This document shows positions 1 to 7,391 of a stretch of 12,296 nt of DNA, in pieces (within the stretch, counting starts at the first letter, position 1; each line of letters begins with the position of its first letter). A program made the translations under genes and the position numbers. The DNA comes from an uncultured Solirubrobacteraceae bacterium (GTDB lineage: Bacteria > Actinomycetota > Thermoleophilia > Solirubrobacterales > Solirubrobacteraceae): contig CADCVT010000185.1 in assembly GCA_902806215.1 (NCBI GenBank), forward strand, positions 1-12,296. Reading direction: 5' to 3'. The notes under the pieces are model-generated. The model saw only the letters and a list, made by a program, of their open reading frames with translations. It searched no databases and had not been told where the DNA came from.

Positions 1-439
1 GGGGGCGCTCGACGAGGTTCGTGATCGGCTGCGTCGAGATGAACCCGCGTGGCAGCCACGCGCTCATGATCGCCGAGGGCGAGTGGCGCAGCGGGCGCAG
101 CGCGGTGCCGACGGCCATCCGCCACGAGCCCGGGCCGATCGGCGGCAGCGCGAGCTTGAGCCGGTAGGCCATGTCGTCGAGCTTCTCGGCGGCCAGGTCG
201 GTGCGCTGGTCGAGCTCGTCGATCTCCGAGAGCGACCCGCCGCCGATGTAGGACGCCATCAGGGCGGGCGACATGCCGCTGGCGGTCAGCGCTCCCACGA
301 CGGAGCCGGCGGACGTGCCGGCGATGACGTCGGCGCTCGACGGGCTCCACCCGGTCTCGGCCTCCAGCGCCTCCAGCGCGCCGACGAGCCACGACCCGCC
401 CACGACGCCTCCAGCACCAAGCACGAGACCGATTCGCAT
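1..439 (-). CDS. Patatin-like phospholipase, N-terminal part (runs off left edge)
   Basis: This minus-strand reading frame stays open from an ATG at 439 to the window edge, giving 146 codons with no stop, so the gene is cut by the window. The product starts MRIGLVLGAGGVVGGSW, which is the glycine-rich oxyanion loop of patatin-like lipid acyl hydrolases. GTSAG follows at residues 41-45 and carries the nucleophile Ser43 of the Ser-Asp dyad. The partner Asp (DGG/DGA motif) should lie beyond the edge. Patatins hydrolyse acyl esters of membrane or storage lipids; substrate and cellular site cannot be told here. No signal peptide is visible. A GGAGG ribosome-binding site (complement of 450-454) lies 10 nt before the ATG and fixes the start. 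The gene is divergent from the LVIVD-repeat gene across a 228-bp gap. The family call is firm; the exact function is not. Confidence 0.88.
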   Translation of the reverse strand, partial: MRIGLVLGAGGVVGGSWLVGALEALEAETGWSPSSADVIAGTSAGSVVGALTASGMSPALMASYIGGGSLSEIDELDQRTDLAAEKLDDMAYRLKLALPPIGPGSWRMAVGTALRPLRHSPSAIMSAWLPRGFISTQPITNLVERP

Positions 440-449
440 TGACCCACTA

Positions 450-454
450 CCTCC
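450..454 (-). promoter_or_regulatory. Shine-Dalgarno GGAGG of the patatin gene
   Basis: On the minus strand GGAGG lies 10 nt upstream of the ATG at 439. It is one of few strong ribosome-binding sites in the window and supports the chosen start of the partial patatin gene. Confidence 0.6.
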
Positions 455-654
455 AGACGGCGCTGATCACGCCCCGGGGAGGTGAGGCGGCAGAAGACCG
501 TCGGTTGTTCGGACAAGCTCTTGCCCCCGCGAAAATGGCGCGAAACGCAGGCCGTTCCAACTTGGCGTACACACGGGTTGACACGTTGTCGAGCAACAGA
601 CCTTGCCGTTCGCGCCAGCCTTCAAGGCGCTGAAACACATGCGTACCGTCACGC

Positions 655-660
655 TAACTT
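655..660 (+). promoter_or_regulatory. Candidate -10 (TAACTT), leaderless start of LVIVD gene
   Basis: TAACTT fits the actinobacterial -10 pattern TANNNT and ends 7 nt before the ATG at 668. That would put transcription start at or next to the start codon. There is no Shine-Dalgarno sequence before this ATG, which agrees with a leaderless mRNA. No convincing -35 is seen. The same arrangement recurs before three other genes in the window. Confidence 0.4.
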
Positions 661-667
661 CCGGTGT

Positions 668-2701
668 ATGAGGTCTCTCGCCGCCGCTGTGCTCCTCCTG
701 ATGCTCGCGCCCGCCGGCGCTGCAGCCCACTTCGTCCCGTCCTCGGCGGATCTGCCGGGGCTCGAGCACCGGTTCGTCGACCGGATCACCACGCCCGTCG
801 CGACCTCGATGGCTCGCCCGATCGTCGCGCCGATCGTCAAGGGCGCGAGCGGCGAGATTCAGCAGGTCGGCCACGAGCCGCTGCGCAACCGCGGTATGAA
901 CGCGGCGCTGGCCGTGCACGGTGGCTTCGCCTACGTCGGCTATCGCTCCGACGGCACCCACACGAGCTCCGGCGTGCTCGTCGTCGACGTCAAGGATCCC
1001 GCCAAGCCGAAGGTCGTCCACGAGATCGGCATTCCGAACGAGGGCAACCCCGGCGAGTCCTCGCGCGAGCTCCGGATCCTCCCCGACAAGGGCCTGCTGC
1101 TCGTGCTCAACCACGGCTGCAACGAGCTGATCCACCGCTGCGCGAACGTCGCGAACACCGGCGCCAGCATCACCACGTCCAACATCCGCTTCTACGACAT
1201 CAACGGCGAGAACGCCGCCAAGCCGAAGCTCCTCAGCACGTACGTCCCGTCCCGCGGCGGAGCGCAGACGCCGCACGAGTTCTTCGTCTGGACCGACCCC
1301 GAGCGGCCGAGCCGCGTCCTGATGTACGAGACCACGCCGAGCACGAACCGCTCCAAGCGCGAGCAGCTCATCGTGGTCGACATCAGCCGCGCGCGTGAGG
1401 GCAAGTTCGAGGAGATCTACAAGTGGACGCCGGTCGTCGAGGACCCGGAGGCCGACACCCGGCTGCACTCGATGACCGTCACCTACGACGGCCGTCGGAT
1501 GGACCTCGCCTACCTCGGCGGCGGCTACCTGACCGCCGACACGTCGGACTTCGTGACCGGCAAGGCCAAGCCCGAGATCCGCCTCGTGACCCCGCCGGCG
1601 AACCGCGTCCACTGGGGCGACCCGGGCGCGCACAGCTCGATCAAGGTCCCCGGCAAGGACTTCGCGCTGGTCACCGACGAGGTCTACGGCAAGTTCGGCG
1701 GCGTGCTCGCCGAGCACGGCTGCCCGTGGGGCTGGGTCCGCATGATCGACACCGCCGACACGACGAAGCCCAAGCTCGCGGCCGAGTACAAGCTGCCGAT
1801 CAACGAGCGCACGACGTGCCCGGCCACCACGCCGGATCGCGACAACTTCTCGAGCTTCTCGTCGCACAACCCGACGCTCACGAACAACCTCGCGCTCCTC
1901 ACCTGGCACTCGGCCGGGTTCCAGGTCATCGACCTCGCTGATCCCGCCAAGCCGAAGCCGGCCGCCGAGTTCATGCCGCAGCCGCTGCCGTTCGTCGAGA
2001 CCGAGGACCCGGCGCTGAGCCAGGGCCAGGACAAGGTCGTCATGTGGAGCTTCCCGATCGTGGTCGACGGCCTGATCTACGTGGTCGACCTGCGCAACGG
2101 CCTCTACATCCTGCGGTACAAGGGCCCGCACGCCGAGGAGGTCTCCTCCGCCAAGTTCCTCGACGGCAACTCGAACTCGGGTGACGTTCGCCGCTTCGAG
2201 TACAACCTCGAGCCGGGCTCGAAGGAAGCGGCGGCGACGCAGTCGAGCAAGGGCGCGGACGGCCGCACGGTCCCGCCCGCGCTGCCGGCACGCGCCTGCC
2301 TTGCGTCTCCCGTGCGCGTCGGCGCCAAGGGCGTCGGGCCGTTCGGCCTCGGCATCGCGCGCGGCAGGATCCTGCTGCGCGGCGGCCCCACCGACACGGC
2401 GACGGCGCGCTCGGCCCGCTACTGCGTCGACGGAGGCGGACGCGTCCACGCGGGCTTCGCCGCCAACGGGCGCACCGTGCTCGTCGCGACGACGAGCCGC
2501 CGCGCCACGGGTCGCGTGAAGCCCGGCCAGCGCACGAGCGTCGTGACGCGCTCCGGGCGCAGGCTCGGCAAGGGCGTCTACTCGCTCGGCGGCAAGCGCT
2601 TCGCGACGGTCGCCAACGGTCGCATCGTCTCGGTCGGCATCGCGGCGAAGAGCACGCTGCGCAGGCCGAGCGCGATCCGCCGCGCGCTGAGCGGCCTCTA
2701 G
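668..2701 (+). CDS. Secreted LVIVD-repeat (beta-propeller-like) protein
   Basis: The 677-residue product begins with a Sec signal peptide: MRSL, a hydrophobic stretch to about residue 18, and a likely cleavage after AGAAA near residue 20. The frame is open upstream to 482, but the signal peptide and the -10-like TAACTT fix the ATG at 668. The body has LVIVD-type units, for example GVLVVDVKDPAKPKVV from residue 102 and FQVIDLADPAKPK from about 418, with further strand units between (IRFYDING, LIVVDISRA). This family forms repeat propellers outside the membrane; no enzymatic activity is established for it. From about Cys544 to 677 there is a separate basic, glycine- and arginine-rich beta domain (RYCVDGGG near 585). 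I associate it with secreted proteins of Solirubrobacterales, from memory. The stop codon shares a CTAG with the stop of the convergent acyl ligase. Function is unknown; it may bind a ligand or the cell wall. Confidence 0.85.
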   Translation: MRSLAAAVLLLMLAPAGAAAHFVPSSADLPGLEHRFVDRITTPVATSMARPIVAPIVKGASGEIQQVGHEPLRNRGMNAALAVHGGFAYVGYRSDGTHTSSGVLVVDVKDPAKPKVVHEIGIPNEGNPGESSRELRILPDKGLLLVLNHGCNELIHRCANVANTGASITTSNIRFYDINGENAAKPKLLSTYVPSRGGAQTPHEFFVWTDPERPSRVLMYETTPSTNRSKREQLIVVDISRAREGKFEEIYKWTPVVEDPEADTRLHSMTVTYDGRRMDLAYLGGGYLTADTSDFVTGKAKPEIRLVTPPANRVHWGDPGAHSSIKVPGKDFALVTDEVYGKFGGVLAEHGCPWGWVRMIDTADTTKPKLAAEYKLPINERTTCPATTPDRDNFSSFSSHNPTLTNNLALLTWHSAGFQVIDLADPAKPKPAAEFMPQPLPFVETEDPALSQGQDKVVMWSFPIVVDGLIYVVDLRNGLYILRYKGPHAEEVSSAKFLDGNSNSGDVRRFEYNLEPGSKEAAATQSSKGADGRTVPPALPARACLASPVRVGAKGVGPFGLGIARGRILLRGGPTDTATARSARYCVDGGGRVHAGFAANGRTVLVATTSRRATGRVKPGQRTSVVTRSGRRLGKGVYSLGGKRFATVANGRIVSVGIAAKSTLRRPSAIRRALSGL

Positions 2702-4176
2702 GCGGTCCGCGCGGGCGACAGGGCGAGCGAGGCGAGCGCGAGCTTGTCGAGCTTGCCGTTGTCCATCTTCGGCAGCGCGGGGTGCACGACGACGTCGCGC
2801 GGGACCATGAAGTCCTCGAGGTTCAGCGCGCAGTGGCGCTTGATCGCGCGCACGTCGAGCTCGACGCCCTCGGCCGGCGAGACGTGCGCGACGACGGCCT
2901 GGCCGAGCCGCTCGTCCTCGACGCCGATGACGGCGGCCTCGTGAATGCCCTCCAGCCGGTAGAGGACCTCCTCGACCTCCTTCGGCGCGACCTTCTCACC
3001 GCGCGTCTTGATGATGTCGTCCATGCGCGCGACGAAGTGGAGGAACCCCTCCTCGTCGGCGCGGAAGAGGTCGCCGCTTCGCAACACGCCGTCCGGGCGC
3101 ACCCGCGCCGCGGTCGCCTCGGGATCGCGCCAGTAGCCCTGCATGACGTGCTCGCCGCGGATGAGCAGCTCCCCCACCTCGCCCTGCGGCGCGTCGACCC
3201 ACGCCTCCGTGCCGGGGATCGCGATGCCGACCGACCCCGGCCGGGCGTCGAGTTGCTCGGGCGGTAGGTAGCAGACGCGCTTGCACTCGGTCTGCCCGTA
3301 CATCGAGAAGAACGTGGCGCCCGGGAACGTCCTCCGAACCTCCTGCAGGCGCGCGACCGACAGGGCGGCGCCCGCGTTGGTGAGCACGCGCAGGTCGGGC
3401 AGCGGCCGCTCGGCGAGGCCGTCGAGCGAGACGAGCACCTGCCAGACGGTCGGGACGCCCGGCAGGACGGTGATCCGCTCGTCGACCAGGGCGGCGACGA
3501 CGGTCCCCGGGAACGTGATGCCGTGCTGCAGGACGACGGTCGCGCCGAGCCGCACGGCCATGATCAGGTGGTAGAGACCGTACGTGTGCGACAGCGGCAG
3601 CACGCACAGGATGCGGTCGTCCGCGCCGAGGCCGAGGTACTCCACGATCGACCCCGCGACGAAGTGCATGTTGCGGTGTCCGAAGACGACGCCCTTCGGG
3701 ACGCCGGTCGAGCCCGAGGTGTAGATGATCGAGGCGAGGTCCTCCGGGCCGACCTCCTCGAACGGCTCGGGGTCGAGCGCGTACAGCCGGTCGAGCTGGT
3801 CGCCGGTCGTGACCACCGGGACCGACGCCGGGATGCGCTGGGTGACGTCGGGCTCGCAGATCACCGCGGTCGCGCCGCTGTGCTCGACGAGGTAGGCGAG
3901 CTTGGCCTCCTTCGCCGTCGGGTTGAGCGGCACGAACGCCGCGCCGGCGCGGAGGATCCCGTAGATCGCGATCGCGGCGTCGGCGCTGTTGCGCAGGACG
4001 ACGGCGACGCGGTCGCCTCGCTGGACGCCGAGCCCGTGCAGGCCGGTGGCGAGACCGGCGACGCGCCGGTCGAGCTCGCCGTACGAGAGCCGCTTGCCAC
4101 CGGCGACGACCGCCGTGTGGTCCGGCCGCGACGCGGCGGCCGCGCGGAGGTCCCCGTCCAGCGTGCGCGGGCTCAC
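2698..4176 (-). CDS. AMP-forming acyl-CoA/acyl-ACP ligase (class I adenylate-forming)
   Basis: The 492-residue product has the normal length and motif order of ANL-family ligases. It has the P-loop YTSGSTGVPKG at 152-162, MYGQTE at 292-297, SGDL at 367-370, the hinge region RMDDIIKTRGEKVAPKEVE near 384-402, and a C-terminal PKMDNGK with the catalytic Lys475. The enzyme activates a carboxylic acid as acyl-AMP and passes it to a thiol, either CoA or, given the neighbour, the phosphopantetheine arm of the ACP. The stretch YLPPEQLDARPGSVGIAIP resembles ligases of exosortase-associated polysaccharide loci, from memory of that family; no exosortase lies in this window. Translation starts at GTG 4176 within a GTGA overlap with the ACP stop. 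It is the last gene of the five-gene operon. The substrate cannot be read from the sequence. Confidence 0.93.
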   Translation of the reverse strand: MSPRTLDGDLRAAAASRPDHTAVVAGGKRLSYGELDRRVAGLATGLHGLGVQRGDRVAVVLRNSADAAIAIYGILRAGAAFVPLNPTAKEAKLAYLVEHSGATAVICEPDVTQRIPASVPVVTTGDQLDRLYALDPEPFEEVGPEDLASIIYTSGSTGVPKGVVFGHRNMHFVAGSIVEYLGLGADDRILCVLPLSHTYGLYHLIMAVRLGATVVLQHGITFPGTVVAALVDERITVLPGVPTVWQVLVSLDGLAERPLPDLRVLTNAGAALSVARLQEVRRTFPGATFFSMYGQTECKRVCYLPPEQLDARPGSVGIAIPGTEAWVDAPQGEVGELLIRGEHVMQGYWRDPEATAARVRPDGVLRSGDLFRADEEGFLHFVARMDDIIKTRGEKVAPKEVEEVLYRLEGIHEAAVIGVEDERLGQAVVAHVSPAEGVELDVRAIKRHCALNLEDFMVPRDVVVHPALPKMDNGKLDKLALASLALSPARTA

Positions 4177-4451
4177 GCCGAGCGCTTGCCCTCCACGAAC
4201 GCGACGATCGCGCTCACAGAGCCGAAGTTGTCCTCCGTGATCTCCACGTCGGAGACCTGTATGCCGTAGCGCGACTGGATCTCCTCGACGAGCTCCACGA
4301 ACCCGAGCGAGTCGATCACGCCGAGCCCGAGCAGGTCGTCGTCGTCCTGGAGATCGAGGTCAGGGCGCATGTAGAGGAAGTTCTCCTCGATGAACGCGCG
4401 GATCTCGTTCCGCACCGCCTTGTTGCTCTCCTGCGACTGCACCTGCGTCAT
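4173..4451 (-). CDS. Acyl carrier protein
   Basis: This 92-residue acidic protein carries the carrier-protein motif LGVIDSLGFVELVEEI, in which Ser48 of DSLGF is the expected phosphopantetheine attachment site. The four-helix ACP core covers about residues 12-88. The first ten residues are polar and probably disordered. DSL followed by GF differs slightly from the DSLDxVEL of the fatty-acid-synthase ACP, which suggests a dedicated carrier rather than the housekeeping AcpP. Its ATG overlaps the TGA of the upstream AsnB gene (ATGA, 4448-4451), and its TGA overlaps the GTG of the ligase gene. This placement argues that the ligase loads this carrier. No phosphopantetheinyl transferase is in the window, so priming must come from elsewhere in the genome. 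Confidence 0.93.
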   Translation of the reverse strand: MTQVQSQESNKAVRNEIRAFIEENFLYMRPDLDLQDDDDLLGLGVIDSLGFVELVEEIQSRYGIQVSDVEITEDNFGSVSAIVAFVEGKRSA

Positions 4452-6415
4452 GCCCCCTCCATTGCCGGCTGGGCTTCCAGTTCGATGTCGATCATTGGAT
4501 CGGCCGTATGGGACGAGTACTGAAGCCCGTCACCGCAGAACGTGTCGTGCCACACCTGCGTCGACAGGACCCCGACCAGGGCCATGCCCTCGCGCAGACC
4601 GGTCGCGCGGCCCGCCTGACAGCGTCGCACGAGCCCGGCCACGCGGCGCTCGTCGAAGATCCCGACCTGGCGCAGCGCGTCCTCCGACAGGCGCTCGGCC
4701 ACCCACTCCGGGGCGCCTGGGACGAAGAACGGATCGACCGCCGGCGCGCGGTACGGCTGCTTCGGGCGCTCGGCGATGCTCGCCGGAAGGACCCGCGCGG
4801 CGACCTCGCGCAGCGCGATCTTGTCGTGCATCCCGTCGAGCTTGCGGCCGGGCGCGAGCGCCACGGCGTGCTCGAAGACGCGGTGGTCGAGGAACGGATA
4901 GCGGCCCTCGACGCCGTGCGCCATGGCGACGCGGTCGCCCTGGGCGGCGAGCAGGTACGGCTCCATCAGCGTCGTCAGCTCGAGGTACGCGGCGCGTTCG
5001 AGCGCGCTCCACCCCTCGAAGCGCTCGGGCAGCGCGGCGCGCAGTCGCGCGGCGGAGTCGCCCGCCTCGAGCGCGACCTCCGGCCGGTACAGCGCCTTGA
5101 CCGCCGCCGTGGCGTTCAGGCGCGTCTGGTGGCTGAAGAGCGGGTCGTCCGGGTCGCCCGCGTCGGCGAACGCGCGGCGCCAGGCTGGTCCGCGGCGCGC
5201 GCCGCCGGCCTCGGCGAGGTACGGGTAGAGGTCGTCTAGCGCCTCGAGCGCGGACTCGTCGGTCAGCGCCGCGCGGCGTATCGCGACCTCCTTGAAGAGG
5301 TCGTAGCCCCAGAAGAGCTCGTCGGCGCCTTCGCCTGACGCGACGACGGTGATCCCCTGCTCGCGCGTGCGCCGCGCCAGGAGCGCCAGCGGCACCGGCG
5401 CGGTCCGGATGAGCGGGGTCTCGGCGTGCAGGACGACGTCGCGGAACGCGCCGGCGATGTCGGCGGCGCCGGCCTCGACGACGTGGTGCTCCGTTCCGAG
5501 GGCGCGAGCGACCTCCTCCTGCTGGGAGCGCTCGTCGTAGAGCGCGTCGGCGAACGCGACCGAGAACGTCCGCAGCTGGTGATCCGACGCGTCACGGGCG
5601 AGCGCGGTCACGACGCTCGAGTCGAGGCCGCCGCTGAGGTAGGAGCCGACCGGCACGTCGGCGCGCAGCCGCAGCCGGACGCTGTCGCGCAGCAGCTCCT
5701 CGAGGCTCTCCTCGGTCGCTTCGGCCGCCGCGGCGCCGTACTCGGGGCGCCACCAGGTCCGGTCGGCGACGACCCTCCCCCGCTCCCACACGAGCAGCCC
5801 GCCGGGCCGCAGCTGGTGCACGCCGGCGAACGGCGTGCGCGGCGCGCGCGGTCCCCACGTCGTGAAGACGTCGTCGAGCCCGCCGAGGTCGGGCCGCGCG
5901 TCGACTTCGCCGCTGGCGAAGAGCCCCTTGGCCTCCGAGGCGAACACGAGCGTCCCGCCGGCCTTGAGCGCGTAGTGCAGCGGGCGCACGCCGAAGCGGT
6001 CGCGCACCATCGTCAGCCGCCGCGGGCCGGGCTCGTACAGCGCGAACGCGAACTGCCCGTTGAGCCGGTGCAGCGCGTCGAGGCCGTCGCGCTCGATCAG
6101 GCGCAGGACCACCTCGGTGTCGGTCAGCGTGCGGCAGGCGACGCCGGAGGCCGCGAGGTCAGCGCGCAGCTCGGGGTGGTTGTAGACCTCGCCGTTGTAG
6201 ACGATGGTCGTACCGCTCTCGCTGCGGATCGGCTGCCAGCCGCCCGGGATGTCGAAGATCGCCAGGCGCGTCGAGACGAGCCCGGTGCCCGGCCCGCGGG
6301 CGATGCCGTAGCCGTCGGGGCCGCGGTGGTGGAGCGCCGCCGCCATACGGCGCAGCGGCTCCGGGCCGATGGCCTCGCCTCCCTCCGGGCGGACGATCCC
6401 GCCGATCCCGCACAT
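4448..6415 (-). CDS. asnB: AsnB-like glutamine-dependent amidotransferase (asparagine synthetase family)
   Basis: The 655-residue product is a complete class II amidotransferase. MCGIGGI places the nucleophile Cys2 right after the initiator Met. The glutaminase domain follows with HHRGPDG (29-35), STRLAI around Arg50, YNGEVYNHPELR (73-84) and DTEVVL (99-104). The synthetase domain has the PP-loop SGGLDS at 261-266 and GEGADELFWGY at 361-371. Such enzymes split glutamine, channel ammonia, and make an amide by adenylating a carboxylate. Housekeeping AsnB makes asparagine, but many relatives in biosynthetic clusters act on other acids. The place between a NadE-like gene and an ACP gene favours a pathway role. 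The start lies 10 nt after the NadE-like stop with only a weak GGCGAG ribosome-binding site; the end overlaps the ACP start by 4 nt. About 30 residues beyond the core at the C-terminus are not recognised. Confidence 0.92.
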   Translation of the reverse strand: MCGIGGIVRPEGGEAIGPEPLRRMAAALHHRGPDGYGIARGPGTGLVSTRLAIFDIPGGWQPIRSESGTTIVYNGEVYNHPELRADLAASGVACRTLTDTEVVLRLIERDGLDALHRLNGQFAFALYEPGPRRLTMVRDRFGVRPLHYALKAGGTLVFASEAKGLFASGEVDARPDLGGLDDVFTTWGPRAPRTPFAGVHQLRPGGLLVWERGRVVADRTWWRPEYGAAAAEATEESLEELLRDSVRLRLRADVPVGSYLSGGLDSSVVTALARDASDHQLRTFSVAFADALYDERSQQEEVARALGTEHHVVEAGAADIAGAFRDVVLHAETPLIRTAPVPLALLARRTREQGITVVASGEGADELFWGYDLFKEVAIRRAALTDESALEALDDLYPYLAEAGGARRGPAWRRAFADAGDPDDPLFSHQTRLNATAAVKALYRPEVALEAGDSAARLRAALPERFEGWSALERAAYLELTTLMEPYLLAAQGDRVAMAHGVEGRYPFLDHRVFEHAVALAPGRKLDGMHDKIALREVAARVLPASIAERPKQPYRAPAVDPFFVPGAPEWVAERLSEDALRQVGIFDERRVAGLVRRCQAGRATGLREGMALVGVLSTQVWHDTFCGDGLQYSSHTADPMIDIELEAQPAMEGA

Positions 6416-6425
6416 CTCGCCGGCG

Positions 6426-7391
6426 CTACGCCCTGACGTCCTGCGCGTCGATCACGACGGCCGGCGCGTGGAGGTACTCGGTGGCCTCGCGACGGCGGGC
6501 GATCTCCCAGTAGCCCGCCTCGACGGCCTGCTCGTCGAGGCCGAGCTGCTCGGCGACGACATCGTCGGCGATCCCGTTCTGCTCGCCCCACAGCAGCACG
6601 TCCATCTGGTCGTGCGGGAAGCCGTAGTAGAACTCCTCCTGCGACTGGGTGAGGCTGAACGTCTCGGTCGTCGGGGCGCGGCCGGCGATGCCCGCGGGAA
6701 GGTCGAGGAAGCGCGCGAGCGCGAAGACCTGGGACTTGTAGAGCCCGGCGATCGGCTTGAGGTCGGCCAGGCCGTCGCCGCCCTTGACGAAGAAGCCCTG
6801 GTCGTACTCGACGAGGTTCGGCGTCCCGGCAACCGCGTAGTGCAGACGATCGGCCCACGTGTACTCGATGAGCTTGCGCGTGCGCTGCTTCATGTTCGTC
6901 GCGGCCAGCAGCTTGCGGTACGCGCCGCTGGGAATCCGCTCGGTCTGCTGCGTGCCCTCGGGCTTCTCGACGGTCAGGCTGAAGACGATCATCGAGCCGG
7001 TCGGCGGCGAGCGGACGATCTTGTGCTTCCAGTCGTCGGCGTAGTCGGGGAAGACCTCGCGGATCGCCTCGCGCTCGAGGTCGCGGTACCCGAGGCCGTC
7101 GAGCGCCGGGCTGATCGAGGCCTCCTCGGACGGCGCGCCGAGCTTGGTGGCGAGCTCGAGGCCGAGGTCGGACGAGCCCTCGCTGAGCTGACGCTCGGGC
7201 AGTCGCAGGAGCATCACGCGCTTGGGGCCGAGCGCGCGGACGCAGAGGCCTGCGACGACGCCGGAGTCCACACCTCCGGAGACGGCGACGACGGCGCCGC
7301 GGCGGCCGAGGCCGGTGATCGCGGTGCGGATCCCCTCCGCGAGGTGGTCTGCGGCGGAGGCTGGGTCGAAGAGATCGGGGGCGGCGGTCAT
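6426..7391 (-). CDS. NAD synthetase-like ammonia-dependent amide ligase
   Basis: The 321-residue protein belongs to the NadE superfamily of N-type ATP pyrophosphatases. It has the PP-loop SGGVDS at 38-43, NMKQR at 166-170, GTPNLVEYDQGFFVKGGDG at 189-207, DLKPIAGLYKSQV at about 210-222 and a TETFSLTQSQEEFYYGF loop near 242-258. These match the order of NadE motifs, where a carboxylate is adenylated and then amidated by ammonia. There is no N-terminal nitrilase glutaminase domain, so it would need free ammonia or a partner. The frame is open upstream to 7601, but the ATG at 7391 fits the family N-terminus and forms an ATGA overlap with the stop of the GNAT gene. It may be a true NAD synthetase. 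The operon context with AsnB, ACP and ligase suggests instead a paralogue that amidates a pathway intermediate. Confidence 0.82.
   Translation of the reverse strand: MTAAPDLFDPASAADHLAEGIRTAITGLGRRGAVVAVSGGVDSGVVAGLCVRALGPKRVMLLRLPERQLSEGSSDLGLELATKLGAPSEEASISPALDGLGYRDLEREAIREVFPDYADDWKHKIVRSPPTGSMIVFSLTVEKPEGTQQTERIPSGAYRKLLAATNMKQRTRKLIEYTWADRLHYAVAGTPNLVEYDQGFFVKGGDGLADLKPIAGLYKSQVFALARFLDLPAGIAGRAPTTETFSLTQSQEEFYYGFPHDQMDVLLWGEQNGIADDVVAEQLGLDEQAVEAGYWEIARRREATEYLHAPAVVIDAQDVRA

Larger units (their letters stand above)
440..667. other. Divergent intergenic region (patatin / LVIVD gene)
   Basis: This 228-bp gap must hold the promoters of both divergent genes. Visible items are the patatin ribosome-binding site near its left end, a TTGACA hexamer at 578-583 with no good -10 at normal spacing, an 11-bp palindrome with GCCTT/AAGGC arms at 618-628, and a TAACTT -10 candidate at 655-660. 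I see no RNA gene or small coding gene in it. Confidence 0.5.

Noticed and set aside
578..583. TTGACA as a -35 element for the LVIVD gene
   Set aside because: No -10-like hexamer at 16-18 bp; the sequence there is CCTTGC. It may still matter, but it cannot be supported.
618..628. 11-bp palindrome with GCCTT/AAGGC arms
   Set aside because: A single copy with no known regulator match; it could be chance.
467..2449. 660-codon open frame on the minus strand
   Set aside because: It is antisense to the LVIVD gene; the product is Arg/Asp/Val-rich low-complexity text typical of shadow frames in GC-rich DNA, while the plus strand has a signal peptide and repeats.
5426..6436. 336-codon plus-strand frame over the AsnB gene
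   Set aside because: Shadow frame; the opposite strand carries complete AsnB motifs. The same applies to long frames at 3523-4269, 6369-7634 and 8338-9714.
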